64,000 bases of DNA, taken from assembly GCA_021234155.1 (NCBI GenBank), contig JAJEKV010000005.1, positions 24,505,584 to 24,569,583 on the forward strand. Reading direction: 5' to 3'. Origin of the DNA: Isoetes taiwanensis. Taxonomy: Eukaryota > Streptophyta > Lycopodiopsida > Isoetales > Isoetaceae. Positions 22,188 to 33,020 of the stretch are shown here, piece by piece. The number at the start of each line of letters is the position of its first letter. Position 1 is the stretch's first letter. The notes below the pieces were generated by a model. That model worked only from the letters and a program-made list of their open reading frames with translations, made no database searches and was not told the origin of the DNA. The position numbers and the translations under genes were made by a program.

Positions 22188-24107
22188 TGTTGCCCCCAAA
22201 GGGCAACATACTAATTGATTGGTTTATTTGTTAAAGTTAGGAAGGCTAAGTCAAAGGAAAACTTGGTAGTCAACATTGATATGAAGGTCAAAGGATATTT
22301 ATCTTCAAGGTCAACTCCCATAAGGAATACTTCATTTGAGGTCAAAGCTAGTCAAAGAGGTGCTGGGTTAAAGAAGATTGGAAGATGCTTTTTGAAGATT
22401 GGAAGTTAGAGTTTGGAAGACCCCATGGTACTTGATTCCACCCCTAGGCCATTTTTACCCATTTTTACACTCTATTCCCATCCTTTTGAAATCCCCTAGC
22501 CATTTTTCCCTAAACTTATTTCCCTTTTGCTCACCCTTGCATACCCTACCATACTTTGCCTAATTCCTTCTTTTTTAATGCATCTTTATTCCTCCATAAG
22601 TTATTCTCACCATTGCCCTCCATATCTTTTACCCCCTTTTTTTTCCTTTCTACTTCCTATGCCACTTTTTTGTAAATTCTCTTAGCCTAGTTCTTCTTGC
22701 AACCTTTTATACCCCTATGCTCATCTACCATTGTGCCATAAGAAGCCATGTTGTATGTCTACCCTATGGAATATTCCTCACTATGATGCCCAAACTTGGC
22801 ATATTCCCAAAAACATTAGGGTTACTATTGCCTAGGTGACCCAATTCTTCAATTATCTCATGAGTGACCTTTTAAAACCATTGCCAGGCTTTTTAAAATT
22901 ATAAAATATGGCATATTCCTGGTTTATACCTCAAGAAATACGGTCACCGTATCGCGCGAATTCTCAGAAAATACAGCTGCTTCTAACCTAAATCTGGAAA
23001 TGAGCTCAAAACACGCCGGAATCGAATTCTTAAGCTTTAAAAACTGCCTAATCCTGGACTCCCGCTCTCAAGCATCATATTAAGCCTAAATCTAAGCACT
23101 AAGATGCCGGAATCATTAAATCTAAACTTATATACCTGGGGATCATTGACAGAAGTTTTTTGAAGGCCCAGACGCATCAAACCTCGACATTGATACATGC
23201 TGAGCATGATCTGAAGACGTTCTTGAAGTCTCTGAGTGTTCCACAGTCTAATCTGAGAATATTGGACTGATATTATTGATTTGATACTATTTATTGACCT
23301 TCTAAGCCATTTTGATGATTGATCTATGTTCCTAAGATTCTTATTCACCTTGTATTACCTTCATATCAATGAAAATTGATTGCCAAGCATTCAAAAAGTC
23401 GACTGTCATGATCCTTTAGTATTTTTGCATCACAAACATTTTTACAGTAAAGAGTTCCTTTATTTTTTCCTGCATGTGACTATCTGCACCTCATCTCCCA
23501 CCTTATTTGCACCTGTGTGCACAAAAACTTCGAAAGAATCCCATTCTAAACTCAAGTTACCATCTTTTGCATTCTGTCTGATACAAATTTAGACTGATAT
23601 CCACAAAACAGTGCCAAAAAAATAGTTTTAGTGATTCAAATCATGATTTGACAGTATGCACCTTACCTTTGAAGTCTATATTGCATCTTAGTTTTGGAAT
23701 TTCTCCAAATTTCAACCTACAACTCAAGTTATAAAACTCTGAGCTCTGTTTTTAGTTTTGACTGATATTGACCAAAATTTGACCCAACTTTGAGATCGAA
23801 TATCTCACAAATTAAAACTCAGACTTGGTCAAGATCTTTATCCTTGTTTGCCTACAACTTTTCTGAACAAGTCACAGTCAACTGACCTTGGAAATCAATC
23901 TGTCCATGAGATCTGCATCGATTTGAGTAAGGGGTCCAAATTCCAGAATTGGGAAAGGTATGCAAACTCTGTAACTGAGCTTTTTCTTTGGAAAATTCTT
24001 GTGTAGATTGATCACCTTAAGTGATCTGGAGGTTCTAACCCCAACTTGAGTGAAAACTCAAGTTGGCTTCTTGTGTTTGACTCCCTAGGCCAGGTTGGGG
24101 GTCAACA
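22188..24107 (+). repeat. 3' LTR of element P2 (family C, 1,920 bp)
   Basis: It begins TGTTGCCCCCAAAGGGCAACA and ends GGGGGTCAACA at 24,107, where sequence switches to the RNase H/RT of minus-strand element H. It is a diverged family C LTR. Its U5 contains CCAACTTGAGT-GAAA-ACTCAAGTTGG, a perfect 11-bp stem. Only the 3' half of the element survives, so no target duplication can be tested. Confidence 0.87.
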
Positions 24108-25680
24108 ACACCTGTCTGTCAATGAGGAACATAAGAGCAGCATCACTCTTTTCCATTCTGGTGTATCTTTCTTCAGTTGAACTCCATTGTTTGCTGGCAA
24201 AAGCTATGGTATGCTTGTCCTGTAGAATTGCTAGACCTATAGCTTTCTTAGTGATAGTAATATAGACCTCAAATGGCATATCCAAATCATGTTTTTTTAA
24301 AAGAGTAGCATCACAAATGGACTTTATAAGTAACTCAAAAGACTCTTGGCAGTCTGATGACCATGTGACAGGGACATACTTGCTCTCAGATTTAGAAATC
24401 CTGCCTATCCTTGTCAATTTAGAAATAGGACTTATAATATGAGCAAAATTAGGGATATACATCCTAAGAAAACTAGTCATGCCAATAAAACTTTTGACCT
24501 GCTTCAAATTCTGCGGGGTACCAGTTTTTTGAGGGCTTCAACCTTTTCTTGTGCCACTTGTATACCATTGTTGGACACTTCGTGCCCCAAAAGTTGCCCT
24601 CTGGATGAAAAAAAAAATACATTTCTTTGGGTTGAGGTTGACTCCAGAATCTCTGCACAAAGAGCATATTTTTGCAAGCAATTCCAAAGGACTAGTGGGG
24701 TGAGATCCTAAACAAAGGTCATCCAAGTAAACTCTGAATTCTTGAGGAGACATAGGTCTAAAAATAACATCCATAGCTCTCTGGAAAGTGGCAGGTGCAT
24801 TCATTAGTCCAAAAGGCATTCTTTTCATTGCATAAGTTCCCCAAGGGGTAATAAAAGAGGTTTTTGATTGATCTTCTTCCTTAATGCTGATTTGATTAAA
24901 TCCTGAAAATCCATCCAAAAATGAGTATACCTCCTTTCCTGCTACAGCATATAAGATTTCTTCTAAAAAAAGGCAAAGGATAGCAGTCCTTGATGGTAGC
25001 TTTGTTGAGATCTCGATAATCAATGCAAATCCTCAAGGCACCATTCTTTTTTTCTACAGGTACAATGCAAGATACCCATTCTGGATTAATGATTTCAATA
25101 ATAACACCTGCATCTAGCATTTTATCCAACTCATCTTTGATTAATCCCATAAATGAAGCATTAATTCTTCTTAGTTTTTGGAAAACAGGCTTACATCCTT
25201 CTTTAATCTTGATTTCAAATTGACACACCCCAGCTTTAATACCAGTGAGCTCAGAATAATCCCAGGCAAATACATCCTTCCTTTCTTCAAAAAACATTTG
25301 TACGTTCTCCCTATTTTCGTATTCAATTAAATCTCCAACAAACAGGGTTCTAGTCCTACCATTTTTTGTGATGGTAATCTCTTCAGTGTCCTTTTCCTCT
25401 GATGCATTAATGGTTAGAATGGGACAAAGTGCCTTTACCTCACTAACATCAAGGTCTTCTTCTGGAATAGCTCCCTCAGTTAAATGTGACATGAGAGTTT
25501 CTCTACATAGGGCATCAGCCTCTACATTTTTCTCTCTTGGTATGTGAGTGATCTCCCATGAAGCAAAACTCGAGAGTACTCCCATTACTTGGTTTTTCAA
25601 GAGCTCCATATCTGCATTTTTTGTTTGGTAGTTTCCTGAAACTTGCCTACAAATTAATTGTGAGTCGCCATAAATGTGAA
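24108..25680 (-). pseudogene. Element H: RNase H, RT and part of aRH (left half)
   Basis: Minus-strand Tat pol. It holds an RNase H segment (FEVYITITKKAIGLAILQDK), RT with YLDDL (about 24,720-24,735), MPFGLMNAPATF and WVSCIVPVEKKNGAL, an acidic linker, and the C-terminal half of aRH (HIPREKNVEADALCRE, YGDSQLICRQV). Frame breaks lie near 24,510 and 24,965. At 24,108 it is cut by the P2 LTR. At 25,680 it is interrupted by the C3 insertion and resumes at 37,233. Confidence 0.88.
25676..25680. repeat. Target-site duplication GTGAA (left)
   Basis: GTGAA precedes the LTR terminus TGTTGACCCC at 25,681 and is repeated at 37,233-37,237 after the opposite terminus. Removing the insert and one copy restores the aRH reading in TGTGAATGTTGGCAAT, as in element D. 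Confidence 0.9.
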
Positions 25681-26367
25681 TGTTGACCCCCAACCTGGCT
25701 AGAGAGTCAAACACAAGAAGCCAACTTGAGTTTTTACTCAAGTTGGGGTTAGAACCTCCAGATCACTTAAGGTGATCAGTCTACACAAGAATTTCTCAAG
25801 GGAAAAGCTCAGTTACCAAGTATTCATACCTTTCCCAATTCTAGAATATGGAGCCCTTACTCAAATCGATGTAGCTCTCATAGGTGGATTGATTTCCAAG
25901 GTCAAATGATTGTAACTTGTACAGAAAAGTTATAGGCAAGCAAGCGTGAAAACCTTGACCAAGTCTGAGTTTTAATCTGCAAGATATTCGATCTCAAAGT
26001 TGGGTCAAATTTTGGTCAATATCAGTCAAAACTACAAACAGATCTCAAAGTTTTGTAACTTGAGTTGCAGATTGAATTTTGTAGAGATTCCAAAAGTAAG
26101 GTGCAGTATAGGTCCCAAAGGTGAGGGGCATGCAATCAAATCATAATTTGGATCACTAAAACTATTTTTTTGGCACTGTTTTGTGAATATCAGTCTAAAA
26201 TTGTATCAGACAGAATGCAAAAAATGGTAACTTGAGTTTGGAATGGATTTCTTTAGAAATTTTTGTGCACACATGTGCAAATATGATGAGAAAGGAAGTG
26301 CAGGTGGTCATATGCAAGAAAAAATGAAGGGATACTTCACTGTAAAAATGTTTGTGATGCAAAAATA
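25681..26367 (-). repeat. Left LTR fragment of C3
   Basis: It carries the U5 end, including the hairpin and TGGAGG-like motif, as far as GTGATGCAAAAATACT. There it jumps into gag through the shared bases TACT (26,366-26,369). The U3 half is lost. Confidence 0.8.
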
Positions 26368-26566
26368 CTGATTCACACTCTCACCTGCATGTATAGAGAA
26401 ACCTTGCAACTCGTTAACCAAATCTTTTGGAGCAGCTAACTTACCAAACCTGTCCAGGAACTTCTTGACAAGTTCATCCCATGAAGTGGTACCCATTAAC
26501 TTTTCATAAGTTAACCAAGCACCAGCTTCACTTTCTTCTTTGAAACATTTTTCAAATTCTGCGAAG
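26366..26566 (-). pseudogene. gag: Gag fragment of C3 (second tandem unit)
   Basis: It encodes the middle of the capsid (SWDELVKKFLDRFGKLAAPK, ELQGFSIHAGESVNQY). It is followed by the same join of FEKCF-region sequence directly to the primer site that is seen at 36,240. It lacks the solo LTR that splits the other copy at this point, so the tandem duplication pre-dates that insertion. Confidence 0.8.
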
Positions 26567-26587
26567 ATCTCAGTAGAACCTCCAAGA

Positions 26588-27872
26588 TGTTGACCCCCAA
26601 CCTGGCTAGAGAGTCAAAGACAAGAAGCCAACTTGAGTTTTTACTCAGAATATCAGTCTAAAATTGTATCAGACAGAATGCAAAAAATGGTAACTTGAGT
26701 TTGGAATGGATTTCTTTAGAAATTTTTGTGCACAAAGGTGCAAATATGATGAGAAAGGAAGTGCAGGTGGTCATATGCAAGAAAAAATGAAGGGATACTT
26801 CACTGTAAAAATGTTTGTGATGCAAAAATACTAAAGGATCATGACAGTCAACTTTTTAAATACTTGGCAAATAAGAGTCTTATGATCATAGATCAATCAT
26901 CAAGATAGCTTAGGAGGTCAACAAATAATATCAAATCAAGAATATCAGTCCAATTTTCTCAAATCGAACTGTGGAACACTCAGATACTTCATGAACGTCT
27001 TCAGATCATGCTCATCATGTATCAATGTTGAGGTTTGATGCATCTGGACCTTCAGAGAGTTGTGTGTCGATCACCCCAGTTATATTTTCAAATTTTTATG
27101 AATCCAGAATCTTAGGCTTTGATTATGGGTTTGTTGGGTAGCTAAGAGGCGGGAAGAGAAGATTCGGGAGGAATTTAAGGCAGAAACTGAGGCCTCTGGC
27201 CGATTCGAAGAATTTTTCTAAGTTTAGGGTTCATGGAGGGAATCTCGCGAGCATCTTTCGAGTATATTTTGAGATTCTGGCCTTTTAAAAAATCAATTTC
27301 AAATGGTTTAAATGGGAAAATCAACCTTTGGTTTTTTGGGATCTTCTAGGAATCTTTGAGGATGCCCTCCAAAAAGTTGGGAGCATATCTGGCCTTGCCA
27401 CGTGGCATACGGCATCCTTATGGTCTCTAGAATGATAGCTAGGTTATTCACCTAGGGTTTTGACATTTCATAATAGAATTTATTTTTCAAAGGCGAAGGC
27501 CAAAAATGGGATGGGCATATGAAATAGAAATGAGTTTATGATAAGATGAGAGTGGAGTTGAGGAATCAAGGCAAAAATGAGAGAAGGCATAGGGGAATGT
27601 AGATGGGAATAATTTGGGGGCAAAAGCTTCTAGTTTACCATGGGGTCTTCCAAACTCTAACTTCCAATCTTCAAAAGGTGTCTTCCAAACTTCTTACCCA
27701 AAATCTAAGCATCCTTTGACCTCAAATGGAGCATTCCTTATGAGAGTTGACCTTGAAGATAAATATCCCTTGACCTTCACACCAATGTTGACTACTAAGT
27801 TCTTCTTTGACTTAGCCTTCCTAACTTCAACATATGAGCCAACAATTAGTATGTTGCCCTTTGGGGGCAACA
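26588..27872 (-). repeat. Central LTR of C3 (1,285 bp, deleted)
   Basis: The LTR is flanked by a primer site on its left (26,567-26,584) and by a 3' UTR on its right. It is therefore the 3' LTR of one unit and the 5' LTR of the next. It lacks about 470 bp after GAGTTTTTACTC and about 35 bp near 26,870. Confidence 0.85.
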
Positions 27873-28749
27873 TCTCGCCAAAACAAGAAAATGGCTGGTC
27901 CCCTCAGCCATAAGGGGTCTTCAATTGTGTTCCAAAGTCTCTAAGTGAGAATTATGGAAAAGAGAGGGTGTAAAGTGCAAGTGCTGATGAAATAGAGGTG
28001 AATACGGTGGTGAGGGGATATGAGTGAGTGAAAAAAGGTGAGAATGAGTGTGAACATAATAAGGTGGTAATGGAGATGGAGTGTATGAGATGAGATGAGT
28101 GTGTAAATGTTGAAATCTCGCCAAAACAAGAAAATGTGTGTGAAAAAGGTAAGAGTGAGTGTGAATATGGTAAGGTAGTAATAAAAATGGAGTGTAAGAG
28201 AGTGAAGTGAATGTGCAAAAGTTGAGGTCTCGCCAAAACAAAAAATGTATGCCTCCCTGATCCTTAAAAATGCAACTCTGCTATGATGGTGAAGCTGAAT
28301 TGCAGAGTGCTTTCTTTTGGGAATGAAAACAAGAATAAGGAGTTTAAATGGATAGCAGGACCATTTATGGCAGATGAATAAAGATGGAGAAAGGATGCAC
28401 CTGTCATGGAAACATACAAACAAGTTAATCTTGATCTTTGCAACTCTGCTATAATGGTGAAGCTGAATTTGCAAAGTGCACATTAAAGGAGATAAAATGA
28501 GAGTACATGGCTAAATGGAGGGCAGGACCACAATGAGACAGATGAATGAAGATGGAAGAAGGGTGCTCCTGCAAATGACACTTGGCAATTAATAAAAATC
28601 CTCGTTCTGAAGTTGTTTGATAGCTCATCCTTCATACTGGCTAATCTGCAAATATAAACTCAATGAAGACATTAGTTCTAAATTTAAGACAAAGTGAAAT
28701 CTAATCTAACCTATCTAATATTTGACTTTAATTCTAACTTGTCTAAGTT
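27873..28749 (-). other. 3' UTR of C3
   Basis: Nearly the same as the C1 UTR (8,376-9,253). The CTCGCCAAAACAAGAAAATG motif occurs at 27,873, about 28,117 and about 28,229, and the GCAACTCTGCTATGATGG-type unit occurs twice. It has no genuine reading frame. Confidence 0.7.
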
Positions 28750-29985
28750 CTAGAGCATAAAAAGAGACAAGCATATATGCTGATCCCAGTACCTTTTCAG
28801 ATGAATAGTGTTGATAGGATTTGGAAGTGGCATCCCTGAAGTTAGCTCCTTTAACCAATAAGAATTGGTGCCTGCAAGTTCCAACACCTCATAGGGGCCC
28901 TCCCAAAGATTTTCAAACTTACTAGCCGAGCTTGATTTATTCCATTTTAGAACTAACTCCCCAATCTTGAAAGTCCCTTGTATTTTATGAGCAGCTTTGA
29001 AAGCAGCCAAATCTTTGGCTTTTTTTAACAAATTAGCATTCTCAGCTTCCATTCTATATTCCTCTAAATGTAGAAGGGTATCCAGTCTTTCCTGCAAAGC
29101 ATACTCAAAAGGCAAACATAATTTATGGGCTAACCTCAGAGATGGAAGCTCAAGTTCTACTGGAAGTACAGCTTCAATGCCATATACTAGATTAAAGGGT
29201 GTGTGAGTGGTTGCTGCTTTAATGGTGACTCTATAAGCCCATAGAGCATCCACCAGTTTGACATGCCAATCTTTTTTATTATCATCCACTATTTTCTGCA
29301 AAATGCTTTTCAAAACTTTATTAGAAGTAGCTTCTGCTTGACCATTACCTTGGGGATAGTAGGAGGAGCTCTTGGTATGTTTGACCTTAAGAATGGTCAA
29401 TAAATTAGCAATAACTTCATTCACAAAAGGAGTACCTCTATCAGAATGCAATTGTAGAGGAATACCAAACCGTGCACAAATATACTCATGTAAGAACTTT
29501 GATGTTGTAATGGCATTAGCCTGTCTTAAAGGAATTGCCTCTGCCCACTTGGTAAAATAATCTGTAGCCACAATAATGTGCTGATGTTGTCCTGCAGAAG
29601 GGGGGTTAATAGGGCCAATATAATCTAATCCCCGTATTTGGAAAGGTCCTGGAGAAATGATGGGTTTTAGTGCAGCTGGGAGGAGAATCCTTTTGCCAAA
29701 TATTTGACACTTGTGGCAAGATTTTATGGCAGTATAACAATCTTTGAATATTGTAGGCCAATAATAACCTGACCTGAGAATTTTCTTGGCAGTAGTATCT
29801 CCAGCAAAATGGCCTCCACATACTCCTTCATGCATTTCTCTAATGATCAAAGCAGGCTCCTCTTCATTGACACACCTCAGTAATAGTCCATCCCTGTTGA
29901 CTTTACATAAAACATCATTAATCATTTTAAATTGCCTACACTTTTCTTTAAATCTCCTTTGCTGGCTTGAGGTCACCCTGAGGGC
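28750..29985 (-). CDS. Integrase of C3
   Basis: A full-length integrase frame ending at 28,750: HHCC zinc domain, WGLDYIGP counterpart reading RGLDYIGP, LHSDRGTPF, NGQAEATSNK, and the C-terminal domain to LKRYWDQH. The tryptophan before the first catalytic aspartate is replaced by arginine, and the aspartate itself is retained. One base is missing near 29,975 (GGTCACCCTG against GGTCAGCCCTG in C1). This separates it from the upstream Pol frame, and it is the only pol frameshift in this copy. Confidence 0.9.
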   Translation of the reverse strand, partial: ALRVTSSQQRRFKEKCRQFKMINDVLCKVNRDGLLLRCVNEEEPALIIREMHEGVCGGHFAGDTTAKKILRSGYYWPTIFKDCYTAIKSCHKCQIFGKRILLPAALKPIISPGPFQIRGLDYIGPINPPSAGQHQHIIVATDYFTKWAEAIPLRQANAITTSKFLHEYICARFGIPLQLHSDRGTPFVNEVIANLLTILKVKHTKSSSYYPQGNGQAEATSNKVLKSILQKIVDDNKKDWHVKLVDALWAYRVTIKAATTHTPFNLVYGIEAVLPVELELPSLRLAHKLCLPFEYALQERLDTLLHLEEYRMEAENANLLKKAKDLAAFKAAHKIQGTFKIGELVLKWNKSSSASKFENLWEGPYEVLELAGTNSYWLKELTSGMPLPNPINTIHLKRYWDQHICLSLFML

Positions 29986-32900
29986 ATTTCCTTGAATTGT
30001 AGAAAATTCTTTATAGGTAGCTGCCAATCCTGTTGGTCCTGTTCTTCATCATCTGCCTGCAGATAAGCTAAGGCATCCACAAAGTCAACAACTTCTACTG
30101 CATCCTCATGATCAAAGAAAATGTAAGGTAAATAAAGACTGGGACTCTTCATCTGATGTAACTCTTTTATGGAAATATCAAAGGTTTGTAGCTTGCAAGC
30201 CCACCTTTGAATTTTTGGTTTAGAGGTAGCCTTACCAAATAACAGACCTGTTGGATTTTGCTTCATATAAACTTGAACAGAACTCTTCAATAGTAAGTGA
30301 CCTTGTCTGTCAATGAGGAACATAAGAGCAGCAGCACTCTTCTCCATTCTGGTGTATTTTTCTTCAGTTGAACTCCACTGTTTGCTGGCAAAAGCTATGG
30401 TGTGCTTGTCCTGCAGAATAGCTAGGCCTATGGCTTTTTTAGTGATGGTAATATAGACCTCAAATAGCTTGTTCAAATCAGGTTTTTTTAGAAGAGTAGC
30501 CTCACAAATGGACTTTATAAGCAACTCAAAAGACTCTTGGCAATCTGATGACCATGTGACAGGGACATACTTGCTCTCAGATTTGGAAATCCTGCCTATC
30601 CTTGTCAGCTTGGAAATAGGACTTATAATGTGAGCAAAATTAGGAATATACATCCTAAGAAAACTAGTCATGCCAATAAAACTTTTGACCTGCTTCAGAT
30701 TTTTGGGGGGTACCAGCTTTTTGAGGGCTTCAACTTTTTCTTGTGCCACTTGTATACCATTGTTGGATACCTCATGCCCCAAAAGTTGCCCTTTGGATGC
30801 AAAAAAAATACATTTCTTTGGGTTAAGATTGACTCCAGACTCCCTGCACAAAGAGCATATTTTTGCAAGCAATTCCAAATGATTAGTAGGGTGAGATCCT
30901 AAGCAAAGGTCATCCAAATAAACTCTGAATTCTTGAGGAGACATAGGCCTAAAAATAACATCCATAGCTCTCTGGAAAGTAGCAGGTGCATTCATTAGTC
31001 CAAAAGGCATTCTCTTCATTGCATAAGTTCCCCAAGGGGTAATAAAAGAGGTCTTGGGTTGGTCTTCTTCCTTAATGCCAATTTGATTAAATCCTGAAAA
31101 TCCATCTAGAAATGAGTACACCTCTTTCCCTGCTACAACATATAAAATTTCTTCTAAAAAAGGCAAGGGATAGCAGTCCTTGATGGTAGCTTTGTTAAGA
31201 TCTCGATAATCAATGCAGATCCTTAAGGCACCACTTTTTTTCTCTACAGGTACAATGCAAGACACCCATTCTGGATTAATGATTTCAATAATAACACCTG
31301 CATCTAGCATTTTATCCAACTCATCTTTAATCAACCCCATCAACGAAGCATTAATTCTTCTCAGTTTTTGAAAAACAGGTTTACATCCTTCCTTAATCTT
31401 GATTTCAAATTGGCATACCTCAGCTTTAATACCAGTAAGCTCAGAATAATCCCAAGCAAACACATCCTTCCTTTCTTCAAAGAACATTTGTATATTCTCC
31501 CTATTTTGGTATTCAATTAGATCTCCAACAAACAGGGTTCTAGTCTTACCATTTTTTGTGATGGTAATCTCTTCAGTATCCTTTTCCTCTGATGCATTAA
31601 TGGTTAGAATAGGACAAAGAGCCTTTACCTCACTAGCATCAAGGTCTTCCTCTGGAATAGCTCCCTCAGTTAGGTGTGACATAAGAGTTTCTCTGCATAG
31701 GGCACCAGCTTCCACACTTTTCTCTCTTGGTATATGAGTAATCTCCCATGAAGCAAAACTCGAAAGTACTCCCATTACTTGGTTTTTTAAGAGCTCCATA
31801 TCTGCATTTTTTGTTTGGTAGTCTCCTGAAACTTGTCTACAAATTAATTGTGAATCACCAAAAATGTGAATGTTGGCAATATCCATAGCTTTGGCTTCCT
31901 GAAGACCTGCAATTAAAGCCTTATATTCTGCTACATTAGATGTAATTTGGGGGAAGATTCTCCCTACTTTAGCTAAAAGTTTATGAGAGGAATCTTTCAG
32001 AATAGCAGCAGATGATGCAATATTTAGTTTTTTAGAAATACCTCCATCAAACCATAAGAATCCTGATGGCCCTTGTTTGCTGGGGAGTGCACATTCCATA
32101 ATGAGAGGAACCATTTCACATTTCCTTGGTCTTGTATTTTTTATTTTGTAAAATCCCAAAGGTTCTTCAATTAGCATTTCTTTGATAAAGTTTACCTCTT
32201 CATTGGAACCATAGGAGCCATCTTGATTATAGATTGTAGCAGTTTGAGAACCATTGGAGATGGTACATCTCCCTTGAGACCAGACTGGTCTAGCATCCAC
32301 AGTGGCTAACCACCTTCTTCCTAAAAGTAAATCATAGATATCAGATTCATCCCCTATGTCTTCAAAAGCTACCACAATAAAATTAGCAGCTACAGTTATG
32401 CCCCATGTATTGACATGCACTTTAGTTACCACACCAATAGGGGTGATCTTAGCATTATAAAAAGATCTCAATAGTATAGAAGCTTTCTTATCCACCTCGA
32501 AACCACATTTTTTCATAATGTGATATGGCATAATATTTAGGGGGGATCCCCCATCAAGTAACACATTTGAGAAGGTATAACCTCCTAAAGTAGCTGAACA
32601 TGTGAATGCACCATGGTCTTCTTCATTCTGTGCTAGAACAAGGTTAGTGGCATCAGTGAAATTCACACAAGCATTCAATACCTCACCACTAGTTTGCTGC
32701 AGTACCCTTTTTCTATAGCTAGGTGCAATTTTTAGCAATGTGAAAAGATCCACACTCACCTTGGAATTTTTAAGCAAAACATCAACCTCATCAAAGTCTT
32801 GATCTTTCTTACCATATTTTTGCTGAGGGGGTGGAGCTATGATTTGAGCAGGTGCTTCCACTACAGGTGGTGAAGACCTGGCAGTAGAATGCCTACTTGG

Positions 32901-33020
32901 TTCATCATGTACATGAGCTTCATTCATGCTTCTAGTTTGCACCACCATAACTTCTTCAGATTTGGGAGCTTCTGTAGCTTGAATAAATCTTATAGAGGTG
33001 CTTGGTTCAGCAAATCTCAC
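29973..33020 (-). CDS. pol: Protease - aRH - reverse transcriptase - RNase H of C3
   Basis: The most complete Pol in the window, over 1,000 codons in one frame. Counting from 33,239, protease LLDGGSPLNIMP is near residue 225 and aRH runs from WFDGG near 394 to LCRE near 516. An acidic linker ITKNGKTRTLFVGDLI follows. RT runs from WVSCIVPVEKKSG near 655, with catalytic YLDDL near 775, and RNase H from FEVYITITKKAIGLAIL near 925 to VDALAYLQADD near 1,060. The first ~70 codons of the open stretch overlap the nucleocapsid out of frame and are not real. The aRH carries PREKSVEAGALCRE, with G for the D of other copies, which may remove an acidic catalytic-site residue. Confidence 0.92.
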   Translation of the reverse strand: MRFAEPSTSIRFIQATEAPKSEEVMVVQTRSMNEAHVHDEPSRHSTARSSPPVVEAPAQIIAPPPQQKYGKKDQDFDEVDVLLKNSKVSVDLFTLLKIAPSYRKRVLQQTSGEVLNACVNFTDATNLVLAQNEEDHGAFTCSATLGGYTFSNVLLDGGSPLNIMPYHIMKKCGFEVDKKASILLRSFYNAKITPIGVVTKVHVNTWGITVAANFIVVAFEDIGDESDIYDLLLGRRWLATVDARPVWSQGRCTISNGSQTATIYNQDGSYGSNEEVNFIKEMLIEEPLGFYKIKNTRPRKCEMVPLIMECALPSKQGPSGFLWFDGGISKKLNIASSAAILKDSSHKLLAKVGRIFPQITSNVAEYKALIAGLQEAKAMDIANIHIFGDSQLICRQVSGDYQTKNADMELLKNQVMGVLSSFASWEITHIPREKSVEAGALCRETLMSHLTEGAIPEEDLDASEVKALCPILTINASEEKDTEEITITKNGKTRTLFVGDLIEYQNRENIQMFFEERKDVFAWDYSELTGIKAEVCQFEIKIKEGCKPVFQKLRRINASLMGLIKDELDKMLDAGVIIEIINPEWVSCIVPVEKKSGALRICIDYRDLNKATIKDCYPLPFLEEILYVVAGKEVYSFLDGFSGFNQIGIKEEDQPKTSFITPWGTYAMKRMPFGLMNAPATFQRAMDVIFRPMSPQEFRVYLDDLCLGSHPTNHLELLAKICSLCRESGVNLNPKKCIFFASKGQLLGHEVSNNGIQVAQEKVEALKKLVPPKNLKQVKSFIGMTSFLRMYIPNFAHIISPISKLTRIGRISKSESKYVPVTWSSDCQESFELLIKSICEATLLKKPDLNKLFEVYITITKKAIGLAILQDKHTIAFASKQWSSTEEKYTRMEKSAAALMFLIDRQGHLLLKSSVQVYMKQNPTGLLFGKATSKPKIQRWACKLQTFDISIKELHQMKSPSLYLPYIFFDHEDAVEVVDFVDALAYLQADDEEQDQQDWQLPIKNFLQFKEMPSG

